Assembly (NCBI GenBank): GCA_002633005.1
Contig: NMRA01000323.1
Coordinates: forward strand, 422,101-486,100
Direction: 5' to 3'
DNA length: 64,000 nucleotides
Origin: Phoronis australis
Lineage: Eukaryota > Phoronida > Phoronidae
The notes below the pieces were generated by a model. It was not told where the DNA came from. It worked only from the letters and a program-made list of their open reading frames with translations, and ran no database searches. The position numbers and the translations under genes were made by a program. Each line of letters begins with the position of its first letter. The stretch's first letter is position 1. Shown here one piece after another: positions 26,601-35,600 of this stretch.

Positions 26601-29600
26601 TAAAACTAAATAACTCAGTAGGTGTCGCTAGTAAATAAGGTGCTTGCGACTAGTAAGCAAGATCACAGATCTACAGCATTGAGAATATACAGAGTTGGCG
26701 GTCAACGTAACATAGCATATGCTTTTATCAATAATTGTGTTTGCCCAGTGTTATGGAGTAAGACAAACTGACCCGAATTACGTCAATTCTAAATTTTGTA
26801 TTCAAATATTTAGCGATGACGTATCTGCCACGATTATGACGCGATTTGAACCGATGAATACAAATCCACAATTCCATTATATTTTCTAAAACTTGCAGTT
26901 CATGCAATTTTTCTGATCCAGGTTACAAAAACAAAATAATTGCAGGTGGTTTGATACACATTGTACCAGATGTGTGCAAGCCGCTCAAGAGGGCTCATTG
27001 CACTGATCACTTGGAACTATTTTCATGCTTTACTAATATAAAGCTAACAACCAAGCCGAGGACCTAGAAACTCAACTCAAGGGTCTAGCAGTGTGCCCCA
27101 GTGGCACTCAAACGCACGACCTTGAGTCAAGGAAGCAGACAGTAATCCCACTAGGCCATACTACCTCCCTTCAGACTCAGGTAAGCATGGGGCAATTTTT
27201 TAACAAAATTATGCATTTTGGATTTAATCAGTGTGCTATGCCAACGGTTGCAACCACTATGCTACGGGGGAGTTGAGAAAGATTGACCGGGTCCACAGCC
27301 GCAAAATAATTGTTGAAGTACTTAGTAGTTTACAGCGCTACATAAATCTGTCTTAATTCTTGTTTTAAATTTTGGCAATTTAATTTCATATCATTGGGTC
27401 GAAAACATCAGAATGTCATACTAAACAAGCGAATAATTAACAAGAGCCAAAAGAATGGCAACTGGCGACTTAGAAGGTGCCAAAGGCAACTGGCGATTTG
27501 TCTTCTTAGAGTGAAAATAACACTGAATGATTGGACTTCATCATTATTGAGCAAATTTGTCTTGTAAAGTCAAATTTGAACAGCCACATGACAGCCACGC
27601 CCCTTACCAGAAAAGCTGTTGAGATACCAATTCGAAAACTTCTGATATTCCTTTGTGACAGAGCCAGGGCTGCCATATCTGCAAGAATACAGAAGAGGCT
27701 TTGTCAACAAATTTGCAAAGTACAAACCTGTAACTGAGCGATGAAGACAAGTTTGTTGCAGGAAACAGAACAAAACCTGTAAAGTGCTTTGGAACACCTT
27801 TTGCAAAAAAATTATAAATCACATCAGGAACTTACTGCGAAATAATGAAAGCGGACATGCGGGTACAAGATAGGGTTCGTGGTTTGAGCGAGATATCAAA
27901 GAGGCTATTTGGGTTAAAGCCAGAACACCCTCAGTCTTTGAATAGACATCAAGAGGTCAGATGTTTGACTAAGGCCTTGTAGTTGTCTAAAAACACAGAC
28001 AGAGGGTGATGGAAATTTTCGTGGGGACCAGTCAGTCATCATTCCCCAGTAGGATCCAGGCAGCTATGCAACATTGGGAGAATTATTTTACAGTAAGTTC
28101 TTGAAGTTGTGATTTATAATTTTTTAGCATCTAGTTATTTACCTGGATGAATGACACTGTCCATCGTCTGATATGATCACTATTTGTCAGGTATCGACAT
28201 GTGGCCAAATTGTCACTTCTGACCTTGAAGACTGAATCCAGGACGGATTCATAACAGCAGAGCATAATACGATAAAGTTAAAAAAAACAACTAAACGAGT
28301 ACTGAAGTTTGTAACAAGAGCAAGGCGTAGCTTTCAAAGACAAACGACACAGAATCATAAACCTTACCATATACTAAAAACCAGTATTGCAAAATACATA
28401 TTTTACAAAAAGTGGGAATATTCTAAACTCAGCAATAGATGGACTACTGTGGTTCTTTTGTTAGCCTTATTTGCCTATATACAGTACACAAGTCTTGTGA
28501 GCCCCAGCAGTGAGTGTGTGTGTGTATATGCGTGTGCGTGTGTGTGTGTAAGGAGCTCGCCAACTTGTCCAATTTATTCAAAAAATTACTAAAAATCTAG
28601 AATGGGCAAAATACACCATAATCACCGTTCAAATGTCCTCGCCAGTATGTGCAGAGCCCACTTTTTAACTTTCCACCAAGGCAACTCTGGCCGGTCACTC
28701 TCGCTAACTTGATTGGTTCCCTGAAAATAGAGATCACCATTCTTAACATACTACGGAAGGATTCGGGTACATGATTTCAAATTACCATCAATATCAGTGT
28801 AAACAAAATACGGCGCAAAATGAAACAAGATTTAGATGATTGAACTGTTGCCAATATGCACCAATCGCCATACTGGATGTTGCACGATATTTGGAACGGC
28901 GATTTCATCAATCATCATCAGGTGAAAGACTATCCCTGTTGAGTTGTAAACAGGTAAGTTAGTGACAACTACAATAATTTTTGGGCAATCGATTATCATT
29001 GCCTGGAGCTGAAGGTAACTTTGCACGGTTTTTAAATGTTTTCTGTAAGAGGAGGAGGACTACATCTGGCCCTAGAATTGAGCTACTGAGGGCCCTGGTG
29101 AGATACTGTTTCCTGTCACAGCAACCAATTCCACTTGGCAAAACTGACGCATAACAACACGTCATTATAATGTAATTCCTTTTTACAACAGCAGTTCCAG
29201 CAAAAAGCAGTCAATTCTCCCAACTTTCAAAGCGTCTATGACAACTAGTTCCACTGGGACAGCCTTCATGCCACGGAATTGGCCTATAGCAAGCTCCGCT
29301 CCCTTGCGAAAAGTCACGCAAGACCCGACAAACAAACAATAAGTTTTAGCCCACGTGTTGTTTGTCGGGTAAAATGGCGGCAAGGAAATGAAGGTGTGTC
29401 TAGACGGCTGCATTCTGTTTGGTCAGCTAAGCTGTCACTCAAAATCTTGACAATAGGGCAATTCTGGGATCTCATGTCAGACTACTCTTAGCTCACACTA
29501 TATGTGTCAAAAGGCTCAACACTTGGCGTAACGTCAACTCATCGAATGTCACCGGACAAAAATCCCAAACCGGCAAAGGGGAACTGAGATTGGCAAACCT

Positions 29601-32600
29601 TGGCAAGAGCCAGAAATACAATAAGGGAAACACCTTGAAGTGAACAACCAGTTAATTCAGACGCTTCTTTTTTGCATGCTCGGTGACAGGCAGTTTTCTC
29701 TTCTCGGGCCCAATATACTGCACAGGCTCACCTCTTGAGGCAGAACACAATCACACTTAAGTTACCTGTGCACGACTCATAAACGGGCCCTTCTGATTTT
29801 GACTTGTCTGTCTACTTCCCGTATAGTATGTAGAGTGCATGCACAGCAACCCCATGGTGACGTGGGACTTCAATCAGAATGCGAACGAACTATGAAGTCG
29901 CATTTGTGACCTGAAGCTCATGAGTGCGCAACAAATTACCTCTGGCACAGGACTGTCGATAATTTGACTAACAAGCTTCATCCACCCCATGAAGGCTTCC
30001 TTGTTGACCAGTTGTAAGGAAAGGTGAAACTGAAACAAATTAGAGCAAAATTAAAAATATGGAACATTGCACAAATGTGTCTCCTGCTCCCTTGAGAGAG
30101 AATGAGAACCTGGATATAGAGTGAACGTGATTGCCAGGAGTGTGCTCATATTTAACAGAAGTACAAAATATAGAAATGTCATGAATGATCTGCAAATTGA
30201 AACTTGATTTTCTTGCTGTGGCTTTAAAAATGAGGTCAAGTTCATCAAAATCACCTAGTGCGTAGAAGTGGCACACCTACGTATTGATATAAAAATGGTC
30301 TAAACCCTCCTTCTTAAGATATCATGCCCAACTATTGGAGTATCATGTGCCCCCCCAAAACATGCTCTGGTACTTGGTGACTGAATTCCCTGATCCCTGG
30401 AACTGGAATTTGGTTGTCACTAATAGGGAACATTTACCGTGGGTGTGTAGAGTTCAGGGCTACAAGTCCAGGGATTTGTAACCGAGGTTTGGTGTCTTCT
30501 GGTGCCAAGGCTTGGGATGATCAATGACAAAAAAGAGGAAAATTTTCCAGGTGATGTATCGTTCCACAAAAAGGCTTCAAATAAAGGTTTTTGCAAGTAT
30601 AAGGTTAAAATAACGATAAAAAGACGAGAAAATAGGAAACTGGAAATCAAATAAGAGGAAATTGAAACCAAAAAAGAGGAAAACTCCAAGCCCTTTGGTG
30701 CCAGAGTGGAATTTAGGGGATCATCGCTGGAATAAGAGGCCTGACCATGGAACGTCACCACCTCTTGTTACAAGGACAGGAGATTTAACGTACGTGAAAA
30801 TACTCCTTGTGGAGATATGGGTGCAAGTCAAAAAAGAAAGTTTTGTATACTTTGAGAATGTTCATAATAATCAACAGTGACAAAAACACATCAGAAAAAT
30901 ATCACGAATCTATTTCATCTAGTTATTGCTACCAATGTCACTGTTCAAGTGGGAACCTTCGCTTATGGCACAAATCTCCTAGTTAATGAGTTACGATCTG
31001 ACCATTCCCGAAGAGTCACGTTACCTGGGTCAGTGCGTAGAAGCACTTGAGGATTTGCTTCTGCACAAGGACAGCTAGATCTGATTGGTCAGCCAGTAGT
31101 TGACAGGCACGCTGATAGATAAGCGGCAACAGTACCTGCATAGCTTGATTCAACGGGCCGCGTTCATCATGTCTCTTAAACCTACAAATGTTTCGGAGCT
31201 CATACATAGAAAGAGACAAAGTGATAACAGAAAACCGATGCAATTCACAGAATTCGACTTCTTTCACGACATTTGAGGTTTTCGGGAATCCGTGTATTTC
31301 AGCAGTGGGTTAATATTTTTAGTTTTTAATTACAAAAAAATTACAAAAGAAACTTCCAAATTTGTTACTGAAGACCAATTCTGGTCACTACTCGATCAAC
31401 AATTGATCTGTTGCAGGCCTGCTCATGAATTGTACATTCATTCTTAAGGTGGCGCTGTTTTTTTTCCAGTTTCTGAAACTTGAGAAACAGTCAACTAGGC
31501 CTGCAGCGAGTTATCGGTAAAATGACTTATTTAATAAATTTGAAAACATAACACCCAGAATTTGCTACTTTTAAGAAACAGAATCGTGGGTTTGCTAACG
31601 GTTTCTCTGTATTTGAAGGCAGAAAATCAAGATCTTTCTATAAATTACTCAGTTGTCTTGGTTAATCAAATATTCTAGGACAGTGAAGCGATTAGCACTT
31701 GTTTTGAGAAACGTTCGGTGAAATCGTTATGCGCATCCAACGCTAAGTTTCATTATACGGTTCAAACTGACTAACTCCAGCAACCATCAAACCACCCGTA
31801 CGCCTGTACGCACGCACGCAAGCACACACACATGCACCCACACGCACACAACTAAACATAGTGTTATCAAGCTCCAACGATTCCTGCTAAAGAGAAACTG
31901 CCACCACTGGAAACACAGCCCTTCAAATTATCCATCTTAATATCTCTATCAGGGCTTGGAATGACCAATGACGAAAAACGCGGAAACTTTTATGGCCCAA
32001 ATCATGCTACCCGGCCTTGAAATGGTCGATGTGAACCTTTCCCCGACAAAAATCGGGAGGACTAAAAAAAAAAAAAACGTTACCATCATCAGTAGCATAC
32101 GTCTGCGCCCGTTTAGCTCGTCCGTCCACTCCCAACCCACATTTTTGGTTGCAGAGCTGCAGTATTTGTTTACAACAACACGAAACGCCATTGAAAATCC
32201 TACCACGCTATCCCAGATGCCCCGGAAATATTGACAATTTACGTTCCTCCGAAACATAAAGAGCAACTTCCGCTTTTCGAGGTGAACGTCGTCTGCAACG
32301 CCGCGGTAAGAAAGGAATTTGCCGGGGAAATTTTATTTCAAATCCGATTTTTTTACGCGGAAATTTAATTAAATGCGAGGACAGAACATTTGAAAAAAGC
32401 GGAAATCCGCGTTTCCGCGGAAAATTCCAAGCCCTGCTCAATGACTACAGAGAAACTACATATTCTGCCACAGACCAATAGACACTTAGCTCACTAATTG
32501 CTTAATAAATAAAAGACCAGGGAAAAAGCTTCCAAACTTTCTGTAAGATGCTACTCAGAAACCGACCAACCACATTGTATATTATTAGAAGGTTATCTCA

Positions 32601-35600
32601 AAGTTTGTCACATGATTGGTTAAATTTCTAGTCGCGTCTGCAGTAAGTTTGGTGGTCTCGTGAAGTTGATACCCACTCATAGTTCTTGATCAGCTGATGG
32701 AGGCACAGCAGCGCCCCCAGACAGATACTTTGGTTGTCAGACATGACATACTGGTGGATCTTGTCGGCAATATCGGGCCAACGTCCAGGAAAGTCATGCT
32801 TGATGATGTGACTCGTGCAAACCACCAGCTGCACACTGCAAGGGGAGATAACTCGCATTAACATCAAATAACCATCTGCATACTGCAAGGGGAGACAACT
32901 CTCATTAAATATTAAACCAGAAGCTGCACACTGCAAGGGGGGGGGACAACTCGCGTTAATAATAAACATGTTGTCTAGCTTTTTCCAGGTTTGAATGTAA
33001 AGTAGTTAAAACGCTGTACACTGAACCTTTCAGTGCACCCAACAGCAGTTTCAACGCAGGAACCCCATGCAGTGTTCGACCAGAGCTTACCGGGTAATGT
33101 CTGGCGCCTCAATTATGACCTCCACAATTGTGTCGCGGATGGCCTTGCGGTCCTGCTCGTGGATGTGAAAGGGTACCGGGTCGGAGGGATTCTCGATTTC
33201 TCGCTCGTGCCAGTTCTGCATGATCATGTTTTTCAGGTACACAACCCCTGAAATAACAGAATGCGTAGTAACGAGAATGGTAGATACTGTTATTAAAAAC
33301 TGTTATTACAAACTATAATGCAAGCAGCTGACTGCAGCCATATATCACGTGCGATTTGAAGAACAAACATCGGTTGGGATTAGTGAATTTCCTGAGTGAG
33401 TAGCCAAGATGAACACACAGGCATCAACTTGATAGACGACAGGCCAACTCAAGCTTGTCAGATTTTCCAGTGACACAAACATATGTCAAGTGAAAAGTTT
33501 AAAGAAAACATTATCAGAAGGTCATTTAAGGACTAGCTTGTTAAAAAGACTGGTGTACATGATTTACTCTACAAACAAACACAAAAGAACTTTTTGCCAA
33601 TGTCAGGCAGCGTCTCAAGGCCTGGCCACTCCTGAAGTACTCACGTCTGCTTCACCTCCTTCACCGTGATGCACATGTGAAATTTCATATCCTCTGTCTA
33701 CTACAAATGCAGCTTTCATCATACAGATACACAATATTAGAATTGTGCTTGATTTGACGACCTGCAGGTCGTCAATGCAACTTCGGATTGTGTTTGGCGA
33801 CCTGGGAACAATCCCAAGTCACCATGAACATGCCACACAGAGTATCAAAAGTCGGACAATAATTTGCCCAAATTTGTTTCAAAATTTGTGGTGATTTCCA
33901 AACTTCAAAATACTAACACTTTTCCTGGACTCTATACTTCTGGTTCACAATTGTTCCGTTATTTCATGAAATCGGCGCATTTGCCACCCTCAGGAGCCAG
34001 CACATATCAAACGTGCTTAAATTACAGCAGCAAGAGAACAGACTGAAGTAGAATTGTCCAGCAAACGTCGGGCGAGATCGGACCATGATATACGTGCCCC
34101 CAGTGTATCCGATCATCTGCGTTCCTCGTTTACAGGAGGAACCGAGTTATAGATTGAATGGAAGAAGTGTGCGTAATTTTTTGGGAACGGGCCACGAAAT
34201 TCTGGCGACGTCAGTTTTGGCGACCTGGGATTTTCACGAGGTTGCACTTAGTGACAAGCTAAGCGTTGAGCACTGTAGGGAAACATACAAGTTAACTAAA
34301 CAAAAATTTGAAATGGCTGAGAAAAAAAAAACTTAAATTTGCAATGGCTGAGAAAAACAAAATTTATACGGAAAACGGAACAACTTGGTCAACATACATG
34401 GGATGGGCAGCTTTTGAGAAATTCGCTGCAATTGCAATTAAGTATTTCTCCACATCAAACACACACACAACTCACCGGCTTGCCTCACAAGTAATTCAAC
34501 TTGATTCGAGCAGACAATCTGTAGCAGGAGGGGTGCAAAGCCAATGATCTTGTGCAACTGTAAAAGGGAGTAGACCCTCAAGTGAAGGTTAGGTTGCGCA
34601 AACCTAAAAAATAGCTTGACTGACAAGTCTCGACACTTCTGCAGTGCAGTGTAGGTAATTATAGCCACTATTCAAACAATTTGCAATTTTTTAGTGCTCT
34701 TACTTCTTAAAGGGGTAATAACCCCGCGTTCTAGCGAAGAAACTAAATTATCATTTAGACCATTTACCGCTATAAAATTAGCCTCATTAGTTCGTTATTC
34801 ATAGAGACCGTACTCTGCGAAATAGCACACTGTTAACAACAACCTGGCAGTTCTGTCCAAGGCCAAAACTCACACCTATTTCAACTCAGGAACAATCTGA
34901 GACCTATTTCATAACAGAAAGCAGTCTAAGTAAAAAGTAGCGTTGGAGGGCAAGTTTAACTACCTAGCCGATGAGGTTTTATCAAGATGNGCAGCTTTTG
35001 AGAAATTCGCTGCAATTGCAATTAAGTATTTTTCCACATCAAACACACACACAACTCACCGGCTTGCCTCACAAGTAATTCAACTTGATTCGAGCAGACA
35101 ATCTGTAGCAGGAGGGGTGCAAAGCCAATGATCTTGTGCAACTGTAAAAGAGAGTAGACCCTCAAGTGAAGGTTAGGTTGCGCAAACCTAAAAAATAGCT
35201 TGACTGACAAGTCTCGACACTTCTGCAGTGCAGTGTAGGTAATTATAGCCACTATTCAAACAATTTGCAATTTTTTAGTGCTCTTACTTCTTAAAGGGGT
35301 AATAACCCCGCGTTCTAGCGAAGAAACTAAATTATCATTTAGACCATTTACCGCTATAAAATTAGCCTCATTAGTTCGTTATTCATAGAGACCGTACTCT
35401 GCGAAATAGCACACTGTTAACAACAACCTGGCAGTTCTGTCCAAGGCCAAAACTCACACCTATTTCAACTCAGGAACAATCTGAGACCTATTTCATAACA
35501 GAAAGCAGTCTAAGTAAAAAGTAGCGTTGGAGGGCAAGTTTAACTACCTAGCCGATGAGGTTTTATCAAGATGTCAGACGTGCATAGCTGGAACAGTGAC

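Noticed and set aside
32628-32676. Alternative IPO7 exon 4 donor at TGG|GTATCA
   Set aside because: It would put exon 5 out of frame with an immediate stop; GA|GTGGGT restores the conserved NYE-F/Y junction.
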